DNA of 64,000 bases from Phycisphaerales bacterium (lineage in GTDB: Bacteria > Planctomycetota > Phycisphaerae > Phycisphaerales > UBA1924). The position numbers and the translations under genes are program-made. The DNA is taken from positions 62,001 to 126,000 of the forward strand of contig JADLFW010000013.1 of assembly GCA_020849615.1 (NCBI GenBank), written 5' to 3'. Below, piece by piece: positions 1-9,539 of the stretch. Numbering within the stretch: the stretch's first letter is position 1; each line of letters opens with the position of its first letter. Below the pieces are notes generated by a model. The model searched no databases. It worked only from the letters and a program-made list of their open reading frames with translations, and was not told the origin of the DNA.

Positions 1-2
1 TC

Positions 3-308
3 GCGGCGATCGCGCGCAACACCGCGGCCAGCGCGGCCCGCGCCGGGCCCGGGCCCGCGCCGCTCTCGAATGCCCCCGAGCCCGCGGCCCGCCCGCGCGG
101 CGATGCGCTCACGACCGAGGATGTCATGGCCCGCATCCGCGAGCTCCCCGAGGCGTACCGCGAGACGCTGCTGCTGCGCCTGGCCGAGGGGATGCCGGGC
201 CCGCGCATCGCCGAGCGCCTCGGCCTCACCGAAGGCTCCGTGCGTGTGAACCTCTCGCGGGGGATGAAGCTGCTGCGCCAGCGCCTGGGTTGGGAGGATG
301 GACCATGA
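3..308 (+). CDS. ECF-type RNA polymerase sigma factor, C-terminal part (partial)
   Basis: The reading frame is open from the left edge, so the N-terminal region 2 is outside the window. The visible 101 residues begin with an Ala/Pro-rich linker. Region 4 of a sigma-70 family ECF factor follows: ELPEAYRETLLLRLAEGM, then the helix-turn-helix IAERLGLTEGSVRVNLSRG and MKLLRQRL, which would contact the -35 element. The stop overlaps the ATG of the next gene (ATGA), so the two are translationally coupled. The partner is a membrane FecR-like protein, the usual sigma/anti-sigma arrangement. Which genes it controls cannot be seen. Confidence 0.9.
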   Translation, partial: AAIARNTAASAARAGPGPAPLSNAPEPAARPRGDALTTEDVMARIRELPEAYRETLLLRLAEGMPGPRIAERLGLTEGSVRVNLSRGMKLLRQRLGWEDGP

Positions 309-1279
309 ACGCATCGGACCGCCGCGAGCGCGGAGATAACGAAGTCGGCGACTACCTGTGGAACGCCTCGGGCCCGGCAGACCCCGATGTGCAACGGCTC
401 GAAGCACTGCTGAACCCGCTCGCGCTGCGTCCCGGCCCGGATGCGATCCCCCCGCGAGCCACGCTGCTCGCCCGCCCCCGCCGCGTGTGGCTCGCGCTGG
501 CCGCGATGGTCGCCCTGGCGGCCGGGCTGGCGATCTTCGCCGCGCCGCGCGCCGGGCCCGGCTGGGAGATTTCTTCCCTGGAAGGGTCGCCGATCGTCGG
601 CAGCCGCGCGGTGACCGATCAGTCAAAGCTCCGCGTCGGGCAGTGGCTGACCACCGATGAAAGCTCCCGGGCCCAGCTCCAGGTCGCCACGCTGGGCTCG
701 GTGACAGTCGAAGGCGGCTCGCGCCTCCGCCTCATCCGGGCCGAGCACGATGAGAAGCGCCTCGAGCTCGCCAGGGGCACCATTCACGCCTTCATCGTCG
801 CCCCGCCGCGCCTGTTCTTTGTCGATACTCCCGCCGGCGTCGCCGCCGACCTCGGCTGCGCCTACACCCTCACCGTCGCCGATGATGGCGCCAGCGACCT
901 CAAGGTCACCGTGGGCTGGGTTGAACTCCAAGGCGCGGGCCGGACCTCCATCGTCCCCGCCGGCGCGGTCTGCCGCATGGACCGCCTGCGCGGGCCCGGC
1001 ACTCCATACTTCCCCGATAGCCCGCCCGTCTTCGTCGAGCGCCTGGCCGAAATCGACGCCGGGCGGGCCGCCGCGCTGGGGGGGCTGGCCCGCGCTGTCA
1101 GCCCGCGCGAGGGCCTGGCCCTGTGGCACCTGATCCCCAGGCTGGAGGGAGAGGCCCGGGCCGAGGCGGTCGCGGCGCTGGCGAGGGTGGTTCCGCCGCC
1201 CGCGGGGGTCGCGATCGAGGGGGAGCTCGACCGGCCCGCGCTGGAGGCGTGGTGGGGGGTCATCAAGGAGCGTTGGTAA
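305..1279 (+). CDS. FecR-like membrane protein, probable anti-sigma regulator
   Basis: This 324-residue protein has a cytoplasmic N-terminus of about 60 residues, one transmembrane helix (about 61-80, VWLALAAMVALAAGLAIFAA), and an extracytoplasmic region. That region carries a FecR-like beta fold: a glycine-rich strand around VTVEGGSRLRLI, then LARGTIHAFI and VDTPAGVAADLGCAYTLTV. FecR domains typically sense envelope signals and control a partner ECF sigma factor. The ATG at 305 overlaps the stop of the sigma gene, which favours this start over an in-frame ATG 15 bases upstream. The signal sensed and the regulon are unknown. The C-terminal third is Ala/Arg-rich and resembles no domain I recognise. 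Confidence 0.8.
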   Translation: MNASDRRERGDNEVGDYLWNASGPADPDVQRLEALLNPLALRPGPDAIPPRATLLARPRRVWLALAAMVALAAGLAIFAAPRAGPGWEISSLEGSPIVGSRAVTDQSKLRVGQWLTTDESSRAQLQVATLGSVTVEGGSRLRLIRAEHDEKRLELARGTIHAFIVAPPRLFFVDTPAGVAADLGCAYTLTVADDGASDLKVTVGWVELQGAGRTSIVPAGAVCRMDRLRGPGTPYFPDSPPVFVERLAEIDAGRAAALGGLARAVSPREGLALWHLIPRLEGEARAEAVAALARVVPPPAGVAIEGELDRPALEAWWGVIKERW

Positions 1280-1287
1280 GGCGTTGA

Positions 1288-2907
<1,620 letters not shown>

Positions 2908-2911
2908 GCCT

Positions 2912-2980
2912 AGCCGAACCGCGAGCGTGAGCGAGCGGGCCACCGCCGCCCGCCTCCGATCCGCGACCGTCAGGGAGCGG
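2912..2980. repeat. Dispersed repeat of about 68 bp, copy 1 (CCGCGAGCGTGAGCGAGCGG type)
   Basis: The segment runs from GAACCGCGAGCGTGAGCGAG to GACCGTCAGGGAGC. Copies in the opposite orientation lie at 35543-35607 and 49054-49120. All three sit immediately beside gene ends. The outer halves are well conserved and the middle varies. Confidence 0.7.
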
Positions 2981-3012
2981 CATCCGGCATCCGGCATTCG
3001 ATGAGACCAATC

Positions 3013-3036
3013 ACCCCCGCGCGAGCGGGGGTTTTT
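3013..3036 (+). terminator. Rho-independent terminator after atpD
   Basis: A perfect 8-bp stem, ACCCCCGC / GCGGGGGT, closes a GCGA tetraloop and is followed by a run of T. It lies about 105 bases after the atpD stop and before the methyltransferase gene, so it should separate the two transcripts. Confidence 0.8.
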
Positions 3037-3111
3037 CCATCTCCCATCCCGCGCCAGCCGGGCCCGCCCGCCGCTCTCTCTTCGCTGGGATACCCCCAGG
3101 AGCACCTCGCC

Positions 3112-3948
3112 ATGAGCACCGCAGCACCCGCCGGCACCCCGACCCCCGACTTCGCCGCCATCAAGCAGCGCCAGCAGGCGACGTGGGCGACCGGCGACTT
3201 CTCGCACGTCGCGGCCCGCATCGTCTTCACCGCCGAGCTCCTCGCCGAGACCGCCGACCTCCAGGCCGGCTGGCGGGTGCTCGATGTCGCCACCGGCAGC
3301 GGCAACGCCGCCCTCGCCGCGGCCCGGCGCGGCTGCGAGGTGACGGGCCTGGACTACGTCCCAGCACTGCTGGAGCGCGGCCGCGTCCGCGCCGCCGCCG
3401 AATACCTCGATGTCACCTTCACCGAAGGGGATGCCGAGGCCCTTCCGTTCCGTGATGCCTCCTTCGACGCCGTCATGTCGATCTTCGGCGCCATGTTCGC
3501 GCCCGACCATCAGAAGACCGCCCGCGAACTCGCCCGCGTCTGCAAGCCGGGCGGACGCATCGCGCTGGCGAGCTGGACGCCGGGCGGGTTCGTCGGCGAG
3601 ATGTTCCGCATCGTCAGCGCCCACCTCCCGCCCGCGCCGGGCCTGGCCCCGCCCTCCAAATGGGGCGATCCCCACTACCTCGCCGCGCTCTTCGAAGGCC
3701 GGGCCCGGCTTCACGCCGGCCAGGTCCGCCAGGCCACCTTCCGGTTCCGCTCGGCCGAGGAATACGTCGAGTTCTTCCGCACCTGGTTCGGGCCCACCAT
3801 CCGCGCGTTCGCGGCCATGCCGCCCGATCGCCAGCAGGTGCTCGCCCGCGAGATCGCCGACCTCGCCCGGCGCTTCGACCGCAACGGCGGTGCGGGCCCG
3901 GTCGCGATCGTCGGCGATTATCTCGAGACGGTGATGATCCGGGTGTAA
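3112..3948 (+). CDS. Class I SAM-dependent methyltransferase
   Basis: This 278-residue protein has a Rossmann-type methyltransferase core of the UbiE/Methyltransf_11 kind. Motif I is VLDVATGSGNAALAAARRG, followed by the acidic strand end GLDYVPALLERGR, the adenine-side segment FTEGDAEALPFRD, and motif IV/post-II FDAVMSIFGAMFAPDHQK. The substrate cannot be told from the sequence. The start at 3112 is favoured by the upstream CCAGGAGC and by the match of residue 1 onward to the family; in-frame codons upstream cover the terminator hairpin. It is a stand-alone gene; the acetyltransferase downstream is about 50 bases away and may be co-transcribed. Confidence 0.85.
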   Translation: MSTAAPAGTPTPDFAAIKQRQQATWATGDFSHVAARIVFTAELLAETADLQAGWRVLDVATGSGNAALAAARRGCEVTGLDYVPALLERGRVRAAAEYLDVTFTEGDAEALPFRDASFDAVMSIFGAMFAPDHQKTARELARVCKPGGRIALASWTPGGFVGEMFRIVSAHLPPAPGLAPPSKWGDPHYLAALFEGRARLHAGQVRQATFRFRSAEEYVEFFRTWFGPTIRAFAAMPPDRQQVLAREIADLARRFDRNGGAGPVAIVGDYLETVMIRV

Positions 3949-4000
3949 GGTTGCGGCCACTCTCTCTGATCCGCATCCATCCGCCGCTTACCCTCTCCGC

Positions 4001-4525
4001 ATGTCCTTCCACCCCCTCTCCGCCTCCCGCCCGCCATTCCTGATCTCCACCGATCAATCCCTCCTCGACCTCGATGTCATCCACAGCTTCCTCTCCACCT
4101 GCTACTGGTCGCCCGGCATTGCCCGGGCCCGGCTCGAGCGCGGCATCCGCCATTCGCTGTGTTTCGGCGTCTACGACACGGGGCTTCCCCGCCGGGCCAA
4201 GGGGCGCGGGCCCGGCTCGTTCCTCGACTCGTTCGACCTGACCGATGCCCCGCCATCCCAGGTCGGCTTTGCGCGAATCATCACCGACGCCGCGACGTAC
4301 GCCTACCTCTGCGATGTCTTCATCCTCGAATCGCACCGCGGCCGCGGTCTCTCCAAGTGGCTGATGGCGACGATCCTCGCACACCCGGACCTCCAGGGTC
4401 TCCGCCGATTCTGCCTCATGACGAAGGATGCCCACGGGCTCTACGCCCAGTTCGGGCTCGGCCCGACGCCCGACCCCTCCCGCTACATGGAGAAGGTTGA
4501 TCGCGAGAGCTACAAGCAGGAGTAA
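4001..4525 (+). CDS. GNAT family N-acetyltransferase
   Basis: This 174-residue protein has the single GNAT fold. The acetyl-CoA pyrophosphate loop is visible as CDVFILESHRGRGLSKWLM (motif A, R-G-R-G), followed by the motif B region FCLMTKDAHGLYAQFGLGP. An N-terminal IHSFLSTCYWSPGIARARLERG segment is typical of the small-molecule and protein acetyltransferases in COG0454. Substrate unknown. The stop lies inside a short repeat (GCATCCGGCATTCGG) that also occurs just before 3000. Confidence 0.85.
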   Translation: MSFHPLSASRPPFLISTDQSLLDLDVIHSFLSTCYWSPGIARARLERGIRHSLCFGVYDTGLPRRAKGRGPGSFLDSFDLTDAPPSQVGFARIITDAATYAYLCDVFILESHRGRGLSKWLMATILAHPDLQGLRRFCLMTKDAHGLYAQFGLGPTPDPSRYMEKVDRESYKQE

Positions 4526-4593
4526 GCGGCATCCGGCATTCGGGATTCGGCATTTGCTCTTTGCCATTTGCTCTTTGCCATTTACCCTTCCGC
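4524..4593. repeat. Short-period gene-border repeat (CATTTGCTCTTTGC type)
   Basis: A GGCATCCGGCATTCGG tract runs into two and a half copies of the 14-base unit CATTTGCTCTTTGC, ending 3 bases before the next ATG. It is a member of the A/T-rich family also found at 9613, 41429, 57783, 60097 and 60545 in a genome otherwise around 70% GC. Confidence 0.8.
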
Positions 4594-5169
4594 ATGTCCT
4601 GGCAACCCACCACCCTCGCGGGCCACGGCCTCTCGCTCGTCCCCCTGACGCGGCATCACGCCGCCGACCTCTTCGCGATCACCCCTCCCGACAACTTCAA
4701 GTACTTCCTCTCCTGGCCCATCGAATGGTCGCTCCCCGCGTTCACCGCCTGGATCGAGAAGCACACCGCCACGCCCGGCAATCTCTGCTTCGCGGTGCTC
4801 GACGCTTCGACGGGCCGGGCCATCGGCAGCAGCACCTTCCACGACATCCAGTCCGCGCACCGCCACGCCGAAATCGGCTCCACCTGGTACGACCCGGCCC
4901 GGCGCGGCACCACCGTCAACCCCGCCTGCAAGCTGCTCATGCTCTCGCACGCCTTTGAACAGAAGGCCTGCATCCGCGTCACCATCAAATGCGATGCCCG
5001 CAACGCCCACTCCCGGGCCGCCATCCTCAAGCTGGGCGCCACGTTCGAGGGCATCCTCCGCCACCACCGCATCCAGCAGAACGGCTTCGCCCGCGACACC
5101 GTCTATTTCAGCATCCTCCGCGATGAATGGCCCGGCGTGAAGGAAGGCCTGCTCGCCCGGCTCTCGTAG
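4594..5169 (+). CDS. RimJ/RimL-type GNAT acetyltransferase
   Basis: This 191-residue protein resembles the RimJ/RimL/Acetyltransf_3 branch that acetylates N-terminal or small-molecule amines. It shows LVPLTRHHAADLFAI, the beta-strand FAVLDASTGRAIGSSTF, EIGSTWYDPARRGTTVN (acetyl-CoA loop region), and the hallmark NAHSRAAILKLGATFEGILR followed by DTVYFSILRDEW. The ATG at 4594 is chosen because upstream in-frame codons are entirely the CATTTGC repeat. Together with the preceding gene it forms a pair of different acetyltransferases on one strand; the target cannot be inferred. Confidence 0.87.
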   Translation: MSWQPTTLAGHGLSLVPLTRHHAADLFAITPPDNFKYFLSWPIEWSLPAFTAWIEKHTATPGNLCFAVLDASTGRAIGSSTFHDIQSAHRHAEIGSTWYDPARRGTTVNPACKLLMLSHAFEQKACIRVTIKCDARNAHSRAAILKLGATFEGILRHHRIQQNGFARDTVYFSILRDEWPGVKEGLLARLS

Positions 5170-5227
5170 CCGCCGCGCCTTCCCTGTTCGTCGCGCGCCA
5201 CTCGCCCCTCCCCGGTATCTTGTGTCC

Positions 5228-5707
5228 ATGGAACACAAGTCCCCGGCCCGGCTCCCGGCGCTCAAGCTCATCGCCGTCGCGCTCCTGCTCGGCGTCTTCA
5301 TCTACACCACCATTGTTGCCGGGCTGCTCATCGCCGGCTCCGCCCCCAAGTCCACGGGCCCGGGCCTCTTCACCATCCTCATCCTCGCCACAGGGCTCAC
5401 GATGGTCCCCTTCTGCTTCGCGTTCGGGCCGATCTTCGCCGGCGCGGCCCGTCAGCAGTGGCCCACGCACCGCGATGACCCCCGGGCCGGCGACTGGCTC
5501 CTCAACCAGTTCGCCTCCCTCACCACCATCCGCTTCGCCCTCGTCGAGGCCTTCGGCGTCCTCGGCGCCACCGCGCTGCTGCTGACGGGCCAGTGGGCCT
5601 TCATCGTCGCGCCCCTCCTGGCCATCGGCATCATGGCCATCTTTATGCCCACCGAAGGCAAGGCCCGCGCGTTCATCACCAACGTGACGGGCCAGGTCCC
5701 CCGGTAA
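5228..5707 (+). CDS. Hypothetical integral membrane protein
   Basis: This 159-residue protein has about four hydrophobic helices: LKLIAVALLLGVFIYTTIVA, LFTILILATGLTMVPFCFAF, a weaker one near IRFALVEAFGVLGATALLL, and FIVAPLLAIGIMAIFM. It has no family signature I recognise; small four-helix proteins like this are common in planctomycetes. A GTG two codons upstream (5222) is an alternative start. The next gene is about 250 bases away, so it may be monocistronic. Confidence 0.7.
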   Translation: MEHKSPARLPALKLIAVALLLGVFIYTTIVAGLLIAGSAPKSTGPGLFTILILATGLTMVPFCFAFGPIFAGAARQQWPTHRDDPRAGDWLLNQFASLTTIRFALVEAFGVLGATALLLTGQWAFIVAPLLAIGIMAIFMPTEGKARAFITNVTGQVPR

Positions 5708-5953
5708 CCTGACCATGAGCCGGGCCCGACCTTCCCGCCGTACCTCCTCCGGCTGATGCCCCGCCGCGGCGCCCCCGGCCCGAGAATCGCGAAAGCGGGG
5801 CGCGCCCCGGGGCACCCACCGTTCAACCCTGCTCCCATTGCGGTCTGGCGCGGTCGCGCCGGCTTCATCCTGCGCACGGGCCGGGCCATCGCGCATCAAC
5901 GCCATCCCCGAACGCCCGATGTAGACCGTGTGCTCCCCCGCCGCATCGGCAAC

Positions 5954-6322
5954 ATGATCGTCCCCGACGCGACCGAGAACAAGCGCCGTCACGGCCGCCT
6001 GCGCTGCGATGGGCTCAAGTCGTCCTTCGGCATGATCCTCGATGTCTCGGCCTCCGGCCTGCGCCTGAAGTGCGGACGCGGCGGCCCGGTCCCCGGCGAG
6101 ACGATCGAGATCTACCTCGTCGGCTCGGAGCGCTGCGTCAAGTTCAGCGCCAAGTGCGTGTGGACCAAGCGCACCAGCCTGCTCAACCGCGAGATCGGCC
6201 TCGAGTACATCGGCATGAACGACGAGATGCGCCGCTCCCTCATGGTCATCGTCCGCGAAGCCACCAGCACCGAGATGATGCGCCCCATGTGCGAAATGTG
6301 GAGCCAGAACGCCGGGCGGTGA
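5954..6322 (+). CDS. PilZ domain protein, probable c-di-GMP receptor
   Basis: This is a stand-alone PilZ domain of 122 residues. The two c-di-GMP contact motifs are present: the basic RxxxR type at NKRRHGRLRC near the N-terminus, and D-x-S-x-x-G as DVSASGLRLKC about 20 residues later. A beta barrel (ETIEIYLVGSERCVKFSAKCVW) follows, with a helical tail. PilZ proteins bind cyclic di-GMP and act on motility, secretion or polysaccharide machinery; the partner is not evident. A GTG at 5930 would add eight residues. No clear Shine-Dalgarno is visible. Confidence 0.88.
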   Translation: MIVPDATENKRRHGRLRCDGLKSSFGMILDVSASGLRLKCGRGGPVPGETIEIYLVGSERCVKFSAKCVWTKRTSLLNREIGLEYIGMNDEMRRSLMVIVREATSTEMMRPMCEMWSQNAGR

Positions 6323-6365
6323 TCTCCGTCGTTCGAGACGCCCCGGGGACATAACCTTCCCCGCC

Positions 6366-7589
6366 ATGACCAAGCCCGCCCCCGCCCACGCCTACGGGCC
6401 CATGCCCGCCTCCGATCTCGACCCCGTCATCCGCATGACGTCCCTCGCCTTCGGCGGCCCGGCCGATGGCGTCCGCGACTGGCTCGCCAAGGCGGGCCAC
6501 GCTCACATGCGCATCTTCCGCTGCGACAAGGATGACCCCGCCCCTGCCGGCAGCCTCCTCCGCATCCCCATGGGCCACTTCTTCGGCGGCCGCTCCATCC
6601 CCTGCATCGGCATCGCCGGGGTCGCCGTCGCCCCCGAGGCCCGCGGCGCGGGTGTCGCCTCACGCATGATGATCGAGCTCGTCCGCGAGCTCCACGCCGA
6701 GAAGGTCGCCCTCTCCTCCCTCTACCCCGCCACCGTCCCCCTCTACCAGCGCGCGGGCTACGAGCGCACGGGCCACCAGTTCGTCTACACCATCCCCATC
6801 GCCCGCCTCTCCATCCCGCGCTCAAAGCTGAAGGCCCGATCCTTCACCCCCGATGACCTCCCCGCCGTCCGGGCCTGCTACACCGATCTGGCCCGCCACC
6901 ACGATGGCTACCTCGACCGCGGCCCGTACGTCTGGGACCGCGTCCAGAACTTCCGCGGCACCCCCTACACGGGTCTGGTCGTCGAGGGCCCAGCCGGCGC
7001 CATCGATGGCTACGTCTTCTTCAGCCAGGAGCGCCCCGACAACTTCAACGGCCGCCAGTCGATCAAGATCTCCGATATCGCCGCCCGCACCCCCGAGGCC
7101 GCCCGCCGCGCCCTGCAGCTCATGGCCGAGTACGGCTCGATCGCCGAGGAGATCATCTTCTCGGGCGGGCCCGCGCACCACTTCATCACGCTCATCCCCG
7201 AACACCGCTTCCAGGTCCGCTTCAAGGACTACTGGATGCTGCGCCTGACCCATGTCCAGGAAGCCCTCGCCGCCCGCGGCTACCCCGAGATCTCCGCCGA
7301 GCTCACCCTCCGCATCACCGATGAGCAGATCCCCGAAAACTCCGGCTCCTACTCCCTCCGCGTGAAGGACGGCCGGGCCGACCTCTCCAGGTCCTCATCC
7401 ACTTCCGGCAGCGGCGGTGGGGGTAAGGGGCTGACCCTCGATGCCCGCGCCCTGGCTGCGCTCTACACCGGCTTCCACACGGCCCGGCACCTCCAGCAGC
7501 TGGGCCGACTCACCGGCGATGACCGCTCCTGCTCCATCGCCCAGGCCCTCTTCTCAGGCGGAACCCCCTCACTGGTCGATTTCTACTAA
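6366..7589 (+). CDS. Eis-type multi-acetylating N-acetyltransferase
   Basis: This 407-residue protein has the three-part layout of the Eis family. An N-terminal GNAT domain has acetyl-CoA motif VAVAPEARGAGVASRMM and YQRAGYERTG. A second GNAT-like domain begins near KLKARSFTPDDLPAV. A sterol-carrier-like C-terminal domain follows (LTLRITDEQIPENSGSYSLRV). The chain ends in PSLVDFY; in Eis the C-terminal carboxylate takes part in catalysis, so an aromatic terminal residue fits. Eis enzymes acetylate aminoglycosides or protein lysines with broad specificity. A Ser/Gly-rich insert (SRSSSTSGSGGGGKG, about residues 343-357) is unusual. The natural substrate here is unknown. Confidence 0.88.
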   Translation: MTKPAPAHAYGPMPASDLDPVIRMTSLAFGGPADGVRDWLAKAGHAHMRIFRCDKDDPAPAGSLLRIPMGHFFGGRSIPCIGIAGVAVAPEARGAGVASRMMIELVRELHAEKVALSSLYPATVPLYQRAGYERTGHQFVYTIPIARLSIPRSKLKARSFTPDDLPAVRACYTDLARHHDGYLDRGPYVWDRVQNFRGTPYTGLVVEGPAGAIDGYVFFSQERPDNFNGRQSIKISDIAARTPEAARRALQLMAEYGSIAEEIIFSGGPAHHFITLIPEHRFQVRFKDYWMLRLTHVQEALAARGYPEISAELTLRITDEQIPENSGSYSLRVKDGRADLSRSSSTSGSGGGGKGLTLDARALAALYTGFHTARHLQQLGRLTGDDRSCSIAQALFSGGTPSLVDFY

Positions 7590-7600
7590 GCCATCCATCC

Positions 7601-7642
7601 TTCCCCACTCGCGATTCGCCACTCCCGATTCGCCTCTCCGCC
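7601..7642. repeat. Gene-border repeat of ATTCGCC type
   Basis: Imperfect copies of CACTCGCGATTCGC and CACTCCCGATTCGC fill most of the gap between the Eis-type gene and the EamA gene, ending beside the ATG. Similar tracts lie at 17617-17650 and 8703-8730. Confidence 0.6.
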
Positions 7643-8155
7643 ATGAAACCCATCCTCCTCGCCATCCTCGCCGGCCTCTGCTGGGGCATCGGTGAGATCT
7701 TCACCAAGATGGCCCTCAACACGGGCCGCGTCGGGCCGATGACCGTCGTCCTCATCCGGGCCGCCGTCGTCCTCCCGCCCGCTCTCGCTGCCTACTTCAT
7801 CGCCGCCCACTTCTGGAAAACCGAACCCCCCAACTGGCTCAAAAACGCCGGGCCATCCGTCTGGGCCATGCTCATCATCGGCTCCGGACTCATGGCCGGG
7901 TTCCTCGGTGTCTTCTTCTTCTACTGGGGCCTCGCCTCGCCGGGCGGAGACATCTCCCTCCTCCGCCCCATCGCCTTCGGCCTCGCCCCCGCTACCGCCG
8001 TCCTCCTCGGATGGATCATCCTCGGCGAACCCATGACCCTGCGCAAACTCCTCGCCGTCATCCTCATCATCGGCGGCATCGCCCTCCTCGCCTCGCCGGG
8101 CCACGGCAAACCGCACCAGGCGCCGGGCGACATCATCGATCCGGGCGCCAAGTAG
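7643..8155 (+). CDS. EamA/DMT-like membrane transporter, half-size
   Basis: At 170 residues this carries a single EamA repeat. It starts LLAILAGLCWGIGEIFTKMAL, the usual first helix of drug/metabolite transporters, and continues with about four more helices, including FRPIAFGLAP-like LLRPIAFGLAPATAVLLGWIILGEPM and KLLAVILIIGGIALL. Full DMT transporters have two such repeats (about 300 residues), so this would act as a dimer, like small multidrug resistance proteins, if it transports anything. Substrate unknown. The tail GKPHQAPGDIIDPGAK is hydrophilic. Confidence 0.75.
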   Translation: MKPILLAILAGLCWGIGEIFTKMALNTGRVGPMTVVLIRAAVVLPPALAAYFIAAHFWKTEPPNWLKNAGPSVWAMLIIGSGLMAGFLGVFFFYWGLASPGGDISLLRPIAFGLAPATAVLLGWIILGEPMTLRKLLAVILIIGGIALLASPGHGKPHQAPGDIIDPGAK

Positions 8156-8184
8156 TCCGCGCGCAAGCCCTCCCCATCCGCGCC

Positions 8185-8364
8185 GGTTGACGTGGTGGAG
8201 ACGATGCCGGGTGCCGTGGTGGAGACGATGCGCTTCGCCGGGTGCCGTGGTGGAGACGATGCGCTTCGCATCGGCTCCGCCACGGTTGGTCTACAGATAC
8301 GCGGGGAACGCTGATCGCCTCCCCCAGGGCGCCCGGCCCAGTGCCCAGTGCCCAGTGCCTACCC
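8185..8364. repeat. Repeat-filled gap: CCGTGGTGGAGACGATGCG units and CCCAGTG heptamers
   Basis: Three partial copies of a unit of about 31 bases (GGGTGCCGTGGTGGAGACGA followed by TGCGCTTCGC) lie between 8185 and 8280. The same module in the opposite orientation is seen at 28010-28030 and 28085-28105. At 8336-8360 there are three and a half copies of the heptamer CCCAGTG, the complement of the GGGCACT tract at 33592. Confidence 0.75.
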
Positions 8365-8370
8365 TCCCCC

Positions 8371-8667
8371 ATGGCCAAGGGACAGCACCTCTCCAGCTAC
8401 CAGAAGAAGATCGTCAACCGCTACTACGAGCACCACGGGACGATCAAGCTCACCCAGCTCCAGGAGCTCATCTCCGACCTCGCGGTCGCCGAGACCGACA
8501 AGGCCAAAGACAAGCTGTGGGCCAAGGCCGACCAGGCCCTCTCCACCCTCGATATCGACAAGGCCAAGGCCATCAAGATCATCGAGGCCCGCGACCTCAA
8601 GGCCCTCGCCGAGTTCATCGCCAAAATCAACCCGGGCTCCAAGCCCCCGGCGCCGCGTCAGACTTGA
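8371..8667 (+). CDS. Hypothetical small helical protein
   Basis: This 98-residue, Lys/Ala/Asp-rich protein is predicted mostly alpha-helical. It begins MAKGQHLSSYQKKIVNRYYE and is followed by LTQLQELISDLAVAETDKAK and a repeated ALSTLDIDKAKAIKIIEARD pattern. I do not recognise a named family, but its regular composition, codon usage and ATG directly after the repeat block support a real gene. It converges on the sirtuin gene, with a perfect 9-bp hairpin between them. Function unknown. Confidence 0.7.
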   Translation: MAKGQHLSSYQKKIVNRYYEHHGTIKLTQLQELISDLAVAETDKAKDKLWAKADQALSTLDIDKAKAIKIIEARDLKALAEFIAKINPGSKPPAPRQT

Positions 8668-8671
8668 CCCG

Positions 8672-8696
8672 GCGCATCGAGCCCTGATCGATGCGC
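8672..8696. terminator. Hairpin between convergent genes
   Basis: A perfect 9-bp inverted repeat, GCGCATCGA / TCGATGCGC with a 7-base loop, sits between the converging hypothetical gene and the sirtuin gene. There is no long T run, so termination is inferred from position and structure. Confidence 0.5.
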
Positions 8697-8716
8697 AACC
8701 CTGACTCCGCCATTCG

Positions 8717-9514
8717 CTACTCGCCCATCCTCCCCACCACCTCCGGCAACACTTCCCCCGCCTTCGCCAAAACTGACCAATCCACCATCGGCGAGATTGG
8801 CGTCGGGTCCTTGTTCACCTCCACAGTCTTTGCCCCGTTCCGCGCCGCCGCGTGAATGAACCCCGCCGCCGGGTACACCTGCGCGCTCGTCCCCACCGAC
8901 AGAAACACATCGCACTCCGCCACCGCCTCCTGCGCCGCCCGCACCGCCGTTTCGGGCAGCATCTCCCCGAACCACACCACATCGGGCCGCAGCAGCGCCC
9001 CGCATTCGCTCCGCGGCGGGAACTCCGTCATCGCGCCCGGGCCCGGCGTCACCTTGCGCCCCGTCTTCACGCACCGCCACTCGATGATCGAGCCGTGCAG
9101 CTCCACCACGTTCACGCTCCCCGCCCGCTGGTGCAGCCGGTCGACGTTCTGCGTCAGCAGCGTGAACACGCCGCCCCGGGCCACCACCCTGCGCTCGATC
9201 TCCGCCAGTGCCACATGTCCCGGGTTGGGCTGGGCCGCCAGGCACCCCACCCGCCGGTGGTCGTACCAGCGCGTGACCATCTCAGGATCCGCCTCGAAGG
9301 CCTCGGGCGTCGCGAGCTTCTGCGGATCAAAGCTCTTCCATAGCCCTTCCATCGTCGGTGGCACGCCTCCCCGAGACGTGCTCTGTTCCTGTCGATCGGC
9401 CGCTTCCCGGAAGGTCCTCAGCCCGCTCTCCGCGCTGATCCCCGCGCCCGTCAGCACCACCACGCGCCGGGCCCGCGATAACAACTCCGCCACCGCGTCA
9501 ACTGCACCGCTCAT
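8717..9514 (-). CDS. Sir2-family NAD-dependent protein deacylase with repeat-derived insert
   Basis: This 265-residue sirtuin has NAD-binding motifs VVLTGAGISAESGLRTFR, TQNVDRLHQRAGS and VELHG (catalytic His), GALLRPDVVWFGEMLP, and VGTSAQVYPAAGF. The Y-x-x-R pair in WYDHRR matches class III (SIRT5-like) sirtuins, which prefer acidic acyl groups. Two oddities: of the four zinc cysteines only EWRC and SEC remain, so the zinc ribbon looks degenerate. Also, between TFR and GLW about 20 extra residues (EAADRQEQSTSRGGVPPTME) are encoded by a GGTGGCAC hairpin repeat (9357-9382) in frame. The start at 9514 gives the normal N-terminus. Activity is likely but the insert lies near the cofactor-binding loop. 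Confidence 0.9.
   Translation of the reverse strand: MSGAVDAVAELLSRARRVVVLTGAGISAESGLRTFREAADRQEQSTSRGGVPPTMEGLWKSFDPQKLATPEAFEADPEMVTRWYDHRRVGCLAAQPNPGHVALAEIERRVVARGGVFTLLTQNVDRLHQRAGSVNVVELHGSIIEWRCVKTGRKVTPGPGAMTEFPPRSECGALLRPDVVWFGEMLPETAVRAAQEAVAECDVFLSVGTSAQVYPAAGFIHAAARNGAKTVEVNKDPTPISPMVDWSVLAKAGEVLPEVVGRMGE
9357..9382. repeat. GGTGGCAC-type hairpin repeat inside the sirtuin gene
   Basis: GGTG is followed by GCACGCCTC, loop CCC, then GAGACGTGC: one mismatch in the stem relative to the copy at 1288. It is in frame within the coding region, adding residues rather than breaking the gene. Confidence 0.8.
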
Positions 9515-9539
9515 CCCGCCAGCGTAGCCCAGCGGCCGA

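Noticed and set aside
6300..6365. tRNA-like GTTCGAGAC sequence
   Set aside because: No cloverleaf or acceptor pairing around it; I found no convincing tRNA in the window.
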